Shown: positions 1 through 9,451, counted from the first letter of the stretch. The stretch: DNA of 64,000 bases from Streptomycetaceae bacterium (GCA_027483765.1 JAIXTW010000010.1:1-64000); one strand, 5' to 3'. Translations and numbers: made by a program. Notes: generated from the letters alone by a model not told the origin.

Positions 1-345
<345 letters not shown>

Positions 346-510
346 AAGTTTTTTTCATGGCTTACGAGACAAACAAACTGTCGTTTATTTTGTCTTTACC
401 AAAGGAATTCAACGAGTATTCCAAACGCTATAAATAGTGTTTGGTACATACTTCATTGAAGTATTTATTTAGAGAATGACTACTAGAGCCATTCTCTGGC
501 ATTGACTTAT

Positions 511-531
511 GGCACGCTGTTGAGTTCTCAA
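511..531 (-). promoter_or_regulatory. rRNA leader boxA/processing-type element
   Basis: The minus strand carries the palindrome TTGAGAACTCAA (520-531) followed by CAGCGTGCC. Sequences of this form are typical of actinobacterial pre-16S leaders, where they act in antitermination and in base pairing for RNase III processing. Function here is by analogy. Confidence 0.55.
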
Positions 532-587
532 GGTACGGATGCGCACTGCTTCGAAGGATTTCTCCCGCTTTTCAGGGCAGACCGCCA

Positions 588-616
588 AATCTAGTCCATG
601 GCTTCGCGCACGTCAA
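588..616 (-). promoter_or_regulatory. rRNA promoter P2 (candidate)
   Basis: TTGACG (611-616) and TAGATT (588-593) on the minus strand are separated by 17 bases, about 104 bases downstream of P1. The expected start is near 581. Tandem promoters are common before rRNA operons. The -10 is weaker than that of P1. Confidence 0.5.
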
Positions 617-691
617 AACGGGCAAAATGGCCTAAATCTGGGGTAAATGCTGTACGACCTCGTTTGAGTCCGTTCCACAGCAAGGAGCGTA

Positions 692-720
692 ACTATAGGG
701 CGCGCTCCCCTGGGGGTCAA
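692..720 (-). promoter_or_regulatory. rRNA promoter P1
   Basis: On the minus strand TTGACC (715-720) is followed after exactly 17 bases by TATAGT (692-697). This is a near-consensus primary-sigma promoter pointing at 16S. The expected start is near 685, giving a leader of about 340 nt. The element is directly visible; its use is inferred. Confidence 0.75.
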
Positions 721-827
721 ATCCGCCTATTCCGGGTGAATCTCATCGATTAAAGGCAGGCAAAAATCTGAAAAATTTGATGTTTTTATGCGTAAAAAGT
801 GGGATTTTTGAGAATCTGCTTGGTCGA

Positions 828-2099
828 CTAAAGCAGCTCTACGGCGGCGAGGTCTCGCTTGCCTTTACGCAAAACCGCATATTTACCGCATAAAAAATGA
901 GATTTTTCGAGTCTGAAATCTTCTCCGATGACTTTCTCATTATTGAGATATGCGCCACCTTCCTTAACGATTCGGCGAGCAGCGGATTTGGAATCTACAA
1001 CTCCAGTGGCTGCCAATAGATCTACCCAAGTAGGAATTTCGGAGCCTTTCTCTACTTGTGTGCGAGGAAGTTCAGCAAGTGCTGCTGCCAATGTGGCTTC
1101 ATCAAGTGATGCTAAATCACCTTGACCAAAGAGTGCGCGTGCAGCTTCTTCAACCCGGACTGCAATCTCTGGACTATGCACGAGTGAAGTTAATTCACGT
1201 GCGAGTTCACGATGAGCTTCACGTGCTCCTGGGTTAGCGTTATGCGCGCTCTCAAGTGTTTCTATCTCTGCCCGCGATTTAAATGAAAATACTTTAAGGA
1301 AGTTGATGACATCTTTATCATCAGAATTAAGCCAGTATTGGAAGAAGGCATATGGCGATGTCATCTCCGGATCGAGCCAAACACTTCCGCCCGCGGTCTT
1401 TCCAAACTTTGTTCCATCAGCTTTAGTCAGTAGCGGAACCGTAAGCGCGTGCGCGCTTGCACTTTCCACTCTGCGAATCAGATCAAGGCCGGCAGTGATA
1501 TTTCCCCACTGATCTGACCCACCAATTTGAAGGGTGCAGTTGTGGCGACGGAAAAGTTCTAGATAATCCATGGATTGCAAAACTTGATAAGAAAATTCTG
1601 TATACGAAATTCCATCCTTTTCCAGGCGCGCAGAGACAGCATCCTTATTAAGCATTTGATTAACACTGAAATGTTTTCCAATATCACGCAAGAATTCAAT
1701 CGCTGACATGGGAGCAGTCCAGTCAAGGTTGTTCACCATCACAGCTGGATTCTTAGTGGTTTCAAAGTCCATAAACTTAGAGAGTTGGCCCTTGATGCGA
1801 TCGACCCATTGGCCAACAACTTCAGTGGTGTTCAGTGTGCGCTCTTCATTCTTTCCGCTGGGATCACCAACTAAACCAGTTGCTCCCCCAACGAGTGGAA
1901 GCGGGTTATGTCCCGCTAACTGGAAGCGTCGAAGTACAAAGAGGACCACAAGATTGCCCACATGAATGCTGGGCGCGGTTGGATCGAAGCCGACATAGAG
2001 GGTGATCGGCTTAGCCAGCGCCTTGCGGAGCTCTGCTTCATCGGTGGTCTGGGCAATAAGTCCGCGCCATTTAAGGTCATCAATAAGATCAATAGTCAT
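828..2099 (-). CDS. tyrS: Tyrosyl-tRNA synthetase
   Basis: This gene encodes a 423-residue class I aminoacyl-tRNA synthetase that charges tRNA-Tyr in the cytosol. The HIGH-type motif reads HVGN at residues 46-49, after a GFDPTAPS segment that binds tyrosine and ATP. The KMSKS-type motif reads KFGKT near residue 230. The last 70 or so residues form an S4 RNA-binding domain. The length is normal for bacterial TyrRS. Its ATG overlaps the last base of argH, so it is probably translated as the last gene of the argC-argB-argD-argR-argH unit. It lies just upstream of the rRNA promoters. No tyrosine T-box leader is visible, and none would fit at a 1-base overlap. Confidence 0.96.
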   Translation of the reverse strand: MTIDLIDDLKWRGLIAQTTDEAELRKALAKPITLYVGFDPTAPSIHVGNLVVLFVLRRFQLAGHNPLPLVGGATGLVGDPSGKNEERTLNTTEVVGQWVDRIKGQLSKFMDFETTKNPAVMVNNLDWTAPMSAIEFLRDIGKHFSVNQMLNKDAVSARLEKDGISYTEFSYQVLQSMDYLELFRRHNCTLQIGGSDQWGNITAGLDLIRRVESASAHALTVPLLTKADGTKFGKTAGGSVWLDPEMTSPYAFFQYWLNSDDKDVINFLKVFSFKSRAEIETLESAHNANPGAREAHRELARELTSLVHSPEIAVRVEEAARALFGQGDLASLDEATLAAALAELPRTQVEKGSEIPTWVDLLAATGVVDSKSAARRIVKEGGAYLNNEKVIGEDFRLEKSHFLCGKYAVLRKGKRDLAAVELL

Positions 2100-3532
2100 T
2101 AGTCTGAAGAACCCATCATGGTTGCGAACTCTTTGCTGGCGGCACTAAATCTCTTCTTGGCATCTTCTAACGAACCTTGCGCGTCTTTCAACTGTTGAGC
2201 AAGTGCGCTTGGCGCGGTACCGCCACGTGTGGTTCTAGAAGCAAGTGCGCCGTGAACAGTGAGCACAGCCCGGACATCAGGCTTTAGCTCGGCATGAATT
2301 GATGAGAGTTCCTGGTCCGTTAATTGATGCAACTGGCGATCGGAAGACTCACACAAGGCAACACACTTTCCGGCCGCTTCATGTGCTTGCGCAAATGGAA
2401 CATGAGCTCGCACCAGATAATCTGCAATCTCGGTGGCAAGTGAATAACCAAGTGGAGCTGCTAGCGCCATCTTCTCGCGATCAAATTCGGTCGTTGCAAT
2501 CATTCCTGTTACCGCTGGTAGAACTAGCAAAACTGTATCAATCGAATCAAAGAGCGGTTCTTTATCTTCTTGCAGATCACGGTTATATGCGAACGGTAAA
2601 CCTTTGAGCATCGTGAGAACTCCAGCTAAATTGCCAATAAGACGACCAGATTTACCTCGAGCCAGTTCAGCCATATCTGGATTCTTTTTCTGCGGCATGA
2701 TTGAAGATCCGGTGGAGTAAGCATCTGCAACTAGGGCCCAACCAAATTCAGTGGTAGACCAGATGCACCACTCTTCACCAATACGTGAGAGATGAACACC
2801 GACCATGGAGAGAATAAAGAGCGCCTCTGCTACGAAATCACGATCGGAGACTGCATCAATTGAATTCTGCGCACTCATAGCAAAACCAAGACTCAGCGCA
2901 GTCTTCTCAGGTGCAAGTGGCAGTGATGAACCCGCGAGAGCGCCCGATCCCAAAGGGCTTACTGATGTACGTGTAAGCCAATCGTTAATGCGGTCGAGAT
3001 CGCGGGCAAAAGCATGAACATGTTTCGCTAATTCGTGGCCGAAGAGAACTGGCTGCGCGTGTTGTAGATGAGTGAATCCAGGCGCCGGAGCATCGGAGTA
3101 CTCGGTTGCCTTAGCAATGAGGGCGCCCTGGAGCTCGGTAATTGCCTGCGCGATGGAGATCATCTGATCTATCGCATAAAGACGTAAATCTGTGGTGACC
3201 TGATCATTGCGAGAACGACCCGCGCGCAGCGAGCCACCTATCTCGCCAAGTTTTTCGGTGAGCCCGCGTTCTAGGGCGCTGTGCACATCCTCATCACTTG
3301 CTATGTATGAAAACTTTCCAGAACCGACTTCAGCGATAAGTTCGTTAAGAGCTTTTCGAATCGACGATGCGACATCTTTCTTTAGCAGGCCACTGGATTC
3401 GAGAACAGATAAGTGAGCAAGCGAAGAACGCAAGTCATACGGGGCTAAACGCCAATCGAATTGCACGCTTTGCGAAAGAGCAAAGACGGCATCGGTTGGA
3501 GACTGTGAAAATCTGCCACCCCACAAAGCCAT
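2099..3532 (-). CDS. argH: Argininosuccinate lyase
   Basis: This gene encodes a 477-residue enzyme that splits argininosuccinate into arginine and fumarate, the last step of arginine synthesis. It belongs to the fumarase/aspartase superfamily: the signature GSSIMPQKKNPD lies at residues 275-286 and includes the catalytic serine on its mobile loop. THLQHAQP at 154-161 supplies the conserved histidine region. The length is typical for a homotetrameric ArgH. It overlaps argR by one base upstream and tyrS by one base downstream, so the genes are probably co-transcribed. The partner argG, normally next to argH in Actinobacteria, is absent here. Confidence 0.96.
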   Translation of the reverse strand: MALWGGRFSQSPTDAVFALSQSVQFDWRLAPYDLRSSLAHLSVLESSGLLKKDVASSIRKALNELIAEVGSGKFSYIASDEDVHSALERGLTEKLGEIGGSLRAGRSRNDQVTTDLRLYAIDQMISIAQAITELQGALIAKATEYSDAPAPGFTHLQHAQPVLFGHELAKHVHAFARDLDRINDWLTRTSVSPLGSGALAGSSLPLAPEKTALSLGFAMSAQNSIDAVSDRDFVAEALFILSMVGVHLSRIGEEWCIWSTTEFGWALVADAYSTGSSIMPQKKNPDMAELARGKSGRLIGNLAGVLTMLKGLPFAYNRDLQEDKEPLFDSIDTVLLVLPAVTGMIATTEFDREKMALAAPLGYSLATEIADYLVRAHVPFAQAHEAAGKCVALCESSDRQLHQLTDQELSSIHAELKPDVRAVLTVHGALASRTTRGGTAPSALAQQLKDAQGSLEDAKKRFSAASKEFATMMGSSD

Positions 3533-4008
3533 TACTTGCTCCCTCTGTTTCTCTTGCCCTGCCCGTAAGAGAGCAATTCTTTCGCGAGTTGAGCTCCGCC
3601 GCTCGCTTTTCTGGATACAACTAAGACCGTGTCGTCGCCGGCAATTGTTCCAATAATTGAAGTTAGACCTGAATGGTCGAGCGAACTTGCCAGAAGATGC
3701 GCTCCCCCTGGTGGCGTATGAATCACAGCCAGATTTCCACTGGATTCAACCGACAGGATTAACTCAGAAGGCAATGGCATGGATCGCGAGATGGATGCCT
3801 CTGAAGATTGCGAAATTGAGTAGACCGAATCTCCAGCTTCCGAGCGACCCCGAACCGCGCCAATCTCTTCCAAATCACGGCTGGCAGTTGCTTGCGTTAC
3901 TGGAAAACCTGACTTCTTTAACTCTTTTACGAGATCTGATTGGGAATGAATCAGCCCCTTTTTTACTAAGGCGATTGCCTTCGCGCGACGAGCACTAACG
4001 CTAGACAT
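3532..4008 (-). CDS. argR: Arginine repressor
   Basis: This 158-residue protein is the arginine-dependent repressor of arg genes. The N-terminal winged helix-turn-helix covers about residues 8-75 and includes a [11 protein letters not shown] recognition region. The C-terminal domain (about 85-158) binds arginine and forms hexamers, with the family feature IAGDDTVLV. It overlaps argD by 8 bases and argH by 1. Its likely target is the pair of ARG boxes upstream of argC, which would make the whole cluster self-regulated. The length is normal. Confidence 0.94.
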   Translation of the reverse strand: MSSVSARRAKAIALVKKGLIHSQSDLVKELKKSGFPVTQATASRDLEEIGAVRGRSEAGDSVYSISQSSEASISRSMPLPSELILSVESSGNLAVIHTPPGGAHLLASSLDHSGLTSIIGTIAGDDTVLVVSRKASGGAQLAKELLSYGQGKRNRGSK

Positions 4009-5158
4009 TGCCGACCTCCTTCAGCGCGGCAGCGAAGATTGAAACGAACTTCTTGGCATCGCGCATTGAGATATTAAGCGCCGGCGCAATTCGAATCACG
4101 GTGTTTCCAGGTGCATTAATAAGAAGTCCTAACTCCTGGCACTTCTTAACCAAATCCTTCGCAACTGGTTTTTCGAGCTCGATGCCAATAAGTAAACCTG
4201 CACCTCTTACTTCAATCACTCCAGGGATGAGCGAAATCTCGGTAAATAAAAATGAACTAAGTTCATTCACATTGGGCAGTATCTTCTCTTTCTCAATCGA
4301 AGAAAGTACCGCCAGAGCAGCCGCGGTTGCGATTGGATTACCACCAAAGGTCGAGCCGTGATCTCCAGCTTGAAAGAGGTGTGATGCCGGACCGATTGCA
4401 ATCATTGCTCCCAGCGGTAGTCCTCCCCCCAGCCCCTTTGCCAGGGTAATGACATCGGGCTTAACTCCGGAGTATTCATACCCGAACCAATCTCCGGTAC
4501 GTCCAATTCCAGTCTGCACACAGTCAAAAACTAAGAGCGCTCCCGATTCGTCACAGTACTGACGTAAATTTTGCAGGTAATCAGCAGGTGGAACTATTAC
4601 GCCAGCTTCACCCATGATTGGTTCAACGATAACCATGGCAGTGCGTTTGTTTATCTTCTTCTTCATCGCACGTGAATCACCAAAGGGAACATGGACCACG
4701 CCACCTAATAGTGGTTTGAATGGATCTCGCTTAGATGGCTGTCCGGTTAAGGATAAAGAACCCATAGTTCTTCCGTGGAAAGCTTCGCGTGTTGCAACAA
4801 TGCGACTTCTACCGGTACGACGACTTAACTTCAGCGCAGCTTCATTCGCTTCCGCACCCGAGTTACAGAAAAAGACACGAGCTGATTTATCGCCGGTCAT
4901 TTTCTGCAACTTCTCAGCGAGTTCTAACACATTTGGATGAGCGTAGAAATTGCTTACGTGCCCTAAAACCGAGACCTGCTTTGTTACCGCTTTAACGATT
5001 GCAGGATGAGCATGCCCCAGAACGTTTGTGGCGATTCCCGCTAAGAAATCCAAATACAAAGTGCCATCTAGGTCCTTGACATAGGAGCCTTTTCCGGAAA
5101 CCAGTTCGATCGTTGGTGTTCCATAGTTATCTTGAAGTGCGTTGCTCCACCGTTTCAT
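4001..5158 (-). CDS. argD: Acetylornithine aminotransferase
   Basis: This gene encodes a 385-residue class III PLP-dependent aminotransferase that converts N-acetylglutamate semialdehyde to N-acetylornithine using glutamate. [10 protein letters not shown] at 99-108 binds the PLP phosphate, Asp212 should bind the PLP ring nitrogen, and Lys241 in [12 protein letters not shown] should form the Schiff base. The residue after Asp212 is cysteine (codon TGT), where relatives such as E. coli and M. tuberculosis ArgD have glutamate in the DEVQTG motif. It overlaps argB by 4 bases and argR by 8. Operon position supports ArgD over other class III aminotransferases, though these enzymes often also act on succinyldiaminopimelate. 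Confidence 0.93.
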   Translation of the reverse strand: MKRWSNALQDNYGTPTIELVSGKGSYVKDLDGTLYLDFLAGIATNVLGHAHPAIVKAVTKQVSVLGHVSNFYAHPNVLELAEKLQKMTGDKSARVFFCNSGAEANEAALKLSRRTGRSRIVATREAFHGRTMGSLSLTGQPSKRDPFKPLLGGVVHVPFGDSRAMKKKINKRTAMVIVEPIMGEAGVIVPPADYLQNLRQYCDESGALLVFDCVQTGIGRTGDWFGYEYSGVKPDVITLAKGLGGGLPLGAMIAIGPASHLFQAGDHGSTFGGNPIATAAALAVLSSIEKEKILPNVNELSSFLFTEISLIPGVIEVRGAGLLIGIELEKPVAKDLVKKCQELGLLINAPGNTVIRIAPALNISMRDAKKFVSIFAAALKEVGNV

Positions 5159-5940
5159 GCAACCACCAGGGTTCCGCCTACACCCAAGAGCGCGTTCTTT
5201 AGCGCCTCTGGGTTAGTCCCATCAATAATTCTCACGGCGTTTGCTCCAGCATTGATTGCGTCAAGACACGATTGCACCTTAGGTGCCATACCTTCAGTGA
5301 AGGTTGCTTTGATGGATTGCAACTCCGCCACTGAGATTTCTGAAATCAACGAGTCTTTATCTGGCCAGTTTCTATAGATGCCCGGCACATCGGTCATGAT
5401 GATGAGCCACTGTGCCGATAGCGCTCCTGCGATTGCGGCGGCGGCAAGATCTGCATTGATGTTAAAACCATCGACTCCGTCAGCATCGGTTGCGATGGGA
5501 GAAATCACCGGTAGGTAGCCACCCGCGATTAAATTCTTAATCTCAGCTGGATTTACGGCGAAGATAGTTCCAACTCGACCGAGATTCACTGGTGTTCCGT
5601 CGACGAGCGTTGTGAGTTGTTCGGCCACCAGCGTCTTTGAATCTCTGCCTGATAAAGCTATTGCGTTAATTCCCTTACCCGCTAACGAATGCGCCACGGC
5701 AGGGCCGATTTCTTTCGCTAATACCCGCTCGACAACAGCGAAGACTTCTGGCGTCGTAACACGAAAACCTCCAACAAATTCAGTCGGTAGTCCAGCTTTT
5801 TCAAGCGCCGCTCCAATCTGCGGACCGCCCCCATGAACAATCACTATTTCAACGCCCTCCGATGTTGCATCTGCAATCGCTTGGGCGAACTCACCATGAG
5901 AATCTGTCATGGCATGGCCGCCGAACTTTACGACAATCAT
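5155..5940 (-). CDS. argB: Acetylglutamate kinase, short form
   Basis: This 261-residue amino-acid kinase phosphorylates N-acetylglutamate. KFGG near residues 5-8 and VHGGGPQIG at 35-43 form the nucleotide and phosphate-binding loops; a FNINADLAAAAIA segment lies near residue 165 and GMAPKVQS near 225. The protein starts directly at the first beta strand. It lacks the N-terminal mobile helix of arginine-sensitive, hexameric NAGKs such as those of Corynebacterium and Mycobacterium (about 294 residues). Its size matches the arginine-insensitive E. coli enzyme. An in-frame TGA about 30 bases upstream of the ATG rules out a hidden N-terminal extension. It overlaps argC and argD by 4 bases each. 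Confidence 0.95.
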   Translation of the reverse strand: MIVVKFGGHAMTDSHGEFAQAIADATSEGVEIVIVHGGGPQIGAALEKAGLPTEFVGGFRVTTPEVFAVVERVLAKEIGPAVAHSLAGKGINAIALSGRDSKTLVAEQLTTLVDGTPVNLGRVGTIFAVNPAEIKNLIAGGYLPVISPIATDADGVDGFNINADLAAAAIAGALSAQWLIIMTDVPGIYRNWPDKDSLISEISVAELQSIKATFTEGMAPKVQSCLDAINAGANAVRIIDGTNPEALKNALLGVGGTLVVA

Positions 5941-6956
5941 GCGCCTATCCCATCGAAATCCAGTCCATCAGTTTCGGCAAAACCACACATGATGTTTGCG
6001 TTCTGCACCGCTTGCCCGGCAGCACCTTTGCCTAAATTATCAATAGCGACAGAAATGATAAGACGCGAGGTATGTTCATCAACTGCTACCTGCATCTGAA
6101 CTTTATTTGAGCCGAGTACCGAAGCTGTCTTAGGCATAACTCCCGGAGGCAACACGGTGACGAAGGGTGAATCAATAAAGTAATTTGAGTAGATCTCATG
6201 AGCGCTCTGCGTTGACAGCGGTTGCAAAACTTTGGCGGTGATTGTCGCAAGAATTCCTCGTGGCATCGGTGCCAAGATTGGCGTAAAGGAAATCGCGACC
6301 GACTGCCCAGAGACTGTGGTCAAAGATTGCTCAATCTCAGGCGTATGTTGGTGGACACCGCCAAATTTGTACGATGTAAGCGACCCGGAAACTTCACTCG
6401 CAAGCAGGCTCACTTTTGCACTTCTGCCCGCTCCCGTCGTTCCCGACGCTGCGACGACAACGCAATCTGAAAGATCGGCCAACTTCGCCGCTGGTGCTGC
6501 ACCGAGTGCGATTGCTGTTGCATAACATCCAGGATTTGCCACCCGCTGCGATTGTGAAACTTCTTTCTTAAAGAATGCAATATCAGCTAGACCATACGTC
6601 CAAGTACCCGCATGTGTACCTTCGTAGTACTTCTCCCACTTAGCTGAATCTACGAGTCTAAAGTCCGCGCCAAGATCAACAATCTTCACATTCTTTGATA
6701 ACTGCGACACTATCTTGGCTGATTCTCCGTGCGGTAGTGCGAGAAAGATGAGCTCACACTGCGCGAATGCTTCGGGTGTAAACGAAATGAACTTCTGATT
6801 GCCATAGCTCCCCAGCTGTGGGTGAACCGAAGTAACTGACTCTCCGGAATTGGAGTGGGCCGAAATAACCGAGACCTTACAGTGTGGGTGGCCAGCGAGA
6901 AGACGTAGGAGCTCTCCCCCAGCGTATCCGCTTCCGCCAATTACTCCAGTGTTCAT
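5937..6956 (-). CDS. argC: N-acetyl-gamma-glutamyl-phosphate reductase
   Basis: This 339-residue NADPH-dependent enzyme reduces N-acetylglutamyl phosphate to the semialdehyde. GGSGYAGGEL at residues 7-16 is the Rossmann dinucleotide loop, and Cys144 in NPGCYATA is the catalytic thiol. It is the first gene of the arg unit. The start codon has no Shine-Dalgarno sequence; a TATGAT box ends only 6 bases before the ATG, so the mRNA is probably leaderless. Two ArgR-type operators lie immediately upstream. The usual next gene, argJ, is missing: argB follows with a 4-base overlap. Confidence 0.95.
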   Translation of the reverse strand: MNTGVIGGSGYAGGELLRLLAGHPHCKVSVISAHSNSGESVTSVHPQLGSYGNQKFISFTPEAFAQCELIFLALPHGESAKIVSQLSKNVKIVDLGADFRLVDSAKWEKYYEGTHAGTWTYGLADIAFFKKEVSQSQRVANPGCYATAIALGAAPAAKLADLSDCVVVAASGTTGAGRSAKVSLLASEVSGSLTSYKFGGVHQHTPEIEQSLTTVSGQSVAISFTPILAPMPRGILATITAKVLQPLSTQSAHEIYSNYFIDSPFVTVLPPGVMPKTASVLGSNKVQMQVAVDEHTSRLIISVAIDNLGKGAAGQAVQNANIMCGFAETDGLDFDGIGA

Positions 6957-6967
6957 AATCGAATCAT

Positions 6968-7001
6968 AGCATATTTATGCATCATATTGCATATTTATGC
7001 A
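6968..7001 (-). promoter_or_regulatory. Tandem ARG boxes (ArgR operator) and argC promoter
   Basis: Two near-identical A/T-rich imperfect palindromes lie at 6968-6981 and 6988-7001. Read on the minus strand they share the 13-mer TGCATAAATATGC, and the pheT-side copy is the 14-base TGCATAAATATGCA. They are 20 bases apart centre to centre. This matches the ArgR consensus (TGNATWWWWATNCA) and the paired arrangement seen at E. coli arg promoters. A TATGAT box at 6963-6968 abuts the first copy. The second copy covers the pheT stop codon (6995-6997). Confidence 0.85.
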
Positions 7002-9451
7002 GTACGAAGTATGGCCCCGGTGGCTTTCGCAGCTGACTTAACCGCCGCATCGCGTAGCTCGCTAACTTCGGCCCCAGTGAGCGTGCGATCTGCCGCTCGG
7101 AAGACTAAAGAGAACGCCAATGAAATTTTGCCGTCACCTAATTTGTCATAGCGATCGAAGAGCGACAGCGATTCCAGGAGTTCGCCCGCTCCCTCGCGTA
7201 GCGCGGCCTCAACTTCAGCGGCAGTCACAGATGAATCGACGATGAGCGCCACATCCTGCAGCGCCGCCGGCATCGTGCCCACAGTAGAGGGGCGAACTAA
7301 AGGTGAATCGGGTAGCGCATTGAGAGCTACCGCAAAAGCGGATGAACGTTCTGGTAAACCATACATTTCCACGATTCGCGGGTGGAGTTCACCGGCATGC
7401 GCAACAGGTTTTCCATCAATGATTAATTCGGCACACCGACCAGGATGCCATGGCGCTAAATCAGAGCGCTTAACAGTCCAAGACAGGTTACAGAGCTGCA
7501 GAATATCCTGGGCATAAGCAATTGCATCTTGCCAGGTGTAGGAACGAGATTTACCCTGCCAATCCTCATCTTCAACCCTACCCACCAATAGACCGGCAAC
7601 GTGAAACGCCTGTGGTGGGAGGCTTGCGTAAATCGATTGAATGACTTCTGCGTTGGGCTTCTTCCCAAGTTCTGGCGAGATCATCGGCACTAATTTTTGG
7701 GAACTTCGGAAGATTGAACCCATCTCAAAGATTGCAAAATCTTTCGCGCCTCTACTGATATTACGCTGCGCAACTTCAAGTAGCCCTGGCACCAGGTGAA
7801 CTCGCATCAGAGGAAATTCTTCTGACATTGGATTAGCTATTCGATATGTGGAAGCACGCTCGCCTAAGAATCCTAGCGAATCAATTGTCTGCTGATTGGT
7901 AAATGGGAAGGTCTGCACTTCTGCCAAGCCACGACTTGCCAGCATGGTTGATATCGCTCGACGACGCTTCTGCGCAGGAGTTAGTGAAGCGTGCTTTGGT
8001 CGTGGCGGAAGAATTGAAGGAATCTTGTCATAGCCAATCATGCGCGCCACTTCTTCTGTGAAGTCCGCTTGTGTCAATAAATCAGCGCGCCAAGAAGGGG
8101 GTTGAACTTCGAAGGTCTTCTCATTAACTACGCATCCAATGGTCTTTAGGATTCCAACAATCTCAGCCGGTGCAATTTCAATTCCGATGATGCGAGAAAT
8201 ATAGGAAGGATCCACCTTCAAGGAAGGTGAGAAACGAGGTTCGCCATCGATAACAGTGGCAACATGAGTTGCCGAACTATTCTCGGTTAAGAGCTGAACA
8301 AATCGCGCTGACGCATACTGAGCTAGTGAAGGGTCCACGCTTCGCTCTAATCGACGAGAGGCTTCCGATGAGAGTTTATGGCGACGTGAATTCTTAGCAA
8401 CACATGTGGGATCGAAACGAACCGCCTCGAGTGCTATCTCTGTTGTGGTCTCAGAAATTTCAGAAGATGCTCCTCCCATAGTTCCAGCCAGTGCAAGGGG
8501 TTGCGTTTCATCGCAGACCATCAAATCATCGGGGTCGAGCTGACGAACTTGCCCATCGAGAGTGGTGAACGGTTGCGCCTTGCCGGCTCGCTTGATTGTT
8601 AAGCCACCCTTTACCTTCGCTGCATCAAATGCATGAAGTGGTTGACCGAGCTCGAGCATTACATAGTTTGTCACATCAACAACCAGAGAAATCGAACGCA
8701 TTCCCATCTTCTCAATCCGTCTACGCATCCAGATGGGCGTTGTCGCTGTTGGATCAAAGTTTGAAAGGGTGCGTAGGTAGAAGACAGATGCAGTTGCGTA
8801 ATCTTCGATCTTTGCTTTCACGCCTGTTCCAGTGTCGGCAAAAGAAATATTTCGAAGAGAATCCACGGGATCAGTGAAAGCAAGACCGAGTGCACCCGCT
8901 ACTTCACGGGCAACTCCACGAATGCTTAGGGCATAGCCACGATCCGGATTTACCGCGATATCAAAGATGACATCGTTGATCATCAAACCTTCAATCGCAT
9001 CTGCCCCAATGGTTACCGTGTCTTGGGCGAATGTCATGATTCCGGAGTGGTCATCACCTAGTCCAAGCTCGCGCGCCGAACAGATCATTCCGTTCGAGAC
9101 TTTTCCATAGGTTTCACGAGACCCAATTGCAAAATCACCTGGGAGTACGGCTCCCGGTAGCGCGGCGACAATCAAGTCCCCCACAACAAAGTTTGTAGCT
9201 CCACAGATTACATAGCGAGTCTCTTTCTCGCCGCAATCGAGACCGACATAGCGAATTGGCTTTTTGAATTCAGTAATCTCTTCAATGCTCAATACTTTGG
9301 CAAAAACCAAGGGGCCAGTGAGATCGGCGCCTTGGTAAATAATCTCTTCGACTTCAAAACCAACCCGAATCAGGGCATCTGAAATCTGATCCGCCGTAAT
9401 TGATTCAGGAATCTCTACAAACTCTTTGATCCACGATAAAGGTGCGCGCAT
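6995..9451 (-). CDS. pheT: Phenylalanyl-tRNA synthetase beta subunit
   Basis: This 818-residue subunit forms the (alpha-beta)2 enzyme with PheS. In order it shows an N-terminal part and an OB-type tRNA-binding domain (about 40-150), the B3/B4 editing domain (about 210-370), B5 (about 400-470), a catalytic-like core, and a C-terminal ferredoxin-fold anticodon-binding domain (about 725-818). The length is normal. It follows pheS directly: the pheS stop and the pheT ATG are adjacent, which points to coupled translation. Its last codons and stop contain an ArgR operator that serves the next gene, argC. Confidence 0.96.
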   Translation of the reverse strand: MRAPLSWIKEFVEIPESITADQISDALIRVGFEVEEIIYQGADLTGPLVFAKVLSIEEITEFKKPIRYVGLDCGEKETRYVICGATNFVVGDLIVAALPGAVLPGDFAIGSRETYGKVSNGMICSARELGLGDDHSGIMTFAQDTVTIGADAIEGLMINDVIFDIAVNPDRGYALSIRGVAREVAGALGLAFTDPVDSLRNISFADTGTGVKAKIEDYATASVFYLRTLSNFDPTATTPIWMRRRIEKMGMRSISLVVDVTNYVMLELGQPLHAFDAAKVKGGLTIKRAGKAQPFTTLDGQVRQLDPDDLMVCDETQPLALAGTMGGASSEISETTTEIALEAVRFDPTCVAKNSRRHKLSSEASRRLERSVDPSLAQYASARFVQLLTENSSATHVATVIDGEPRFSPSLKVDPSYISRIIGIEIAPAEIVGILKTIGCVVNEKTFEVQPPSWRADLLTQADFTEEVARMIGYDKIPSILPPRPKHASLTPAQKRRRAISTMLASRGLAEVQTFPFTNQQTIDSLGFLGERASTYRIANPMSEEFPLMRVHLVPGLLEVAQRNISRGAKDFAIFEMGSIFRSSQKLVPMISPELGKKPNAEVIQSIYASLPPQAFHVAGLLVGRVEDEDWQGKSRSYTWQDAIAYAQDILQLCNLSWTVKRSDLAPWHPGRCAELIIDGKPVAHAGELHPRIVEMYGLPERSSAFAVALNALPDSPLVRPSTVGTMPAALQDVALIVDSSVTAAEVEAALREGAGELLESLSLFDRYDKLGDGKISLAFSLVFRAADRTLTGAEVSELRDAAVKSAAKATGAILRTA

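Larger units (their letters stand above)
346..827 (-). promoter_or_regulatory. rRNA operon leader and promoter region, no gene
   Basis: This 480-base stretch between tyrS and 16S contains no credible protein gene. It holds two promoter-like elements, an actinobacterial-type leader palindrome and A/T-rich sequence. The part at 721-827, just after the tyrS stop, has T-runs on the minus strand but no strong G/C hairpin. Termination of the upstream operon before the rRNA promoters is therefore not obvious. Confidence 0.8.

Noticed and set aside
721-827. Intrinsic terminator after tyrS
   Set aside because: Only A/T-rich repeats and T-runs are present; no stable G/C stem precedes them.
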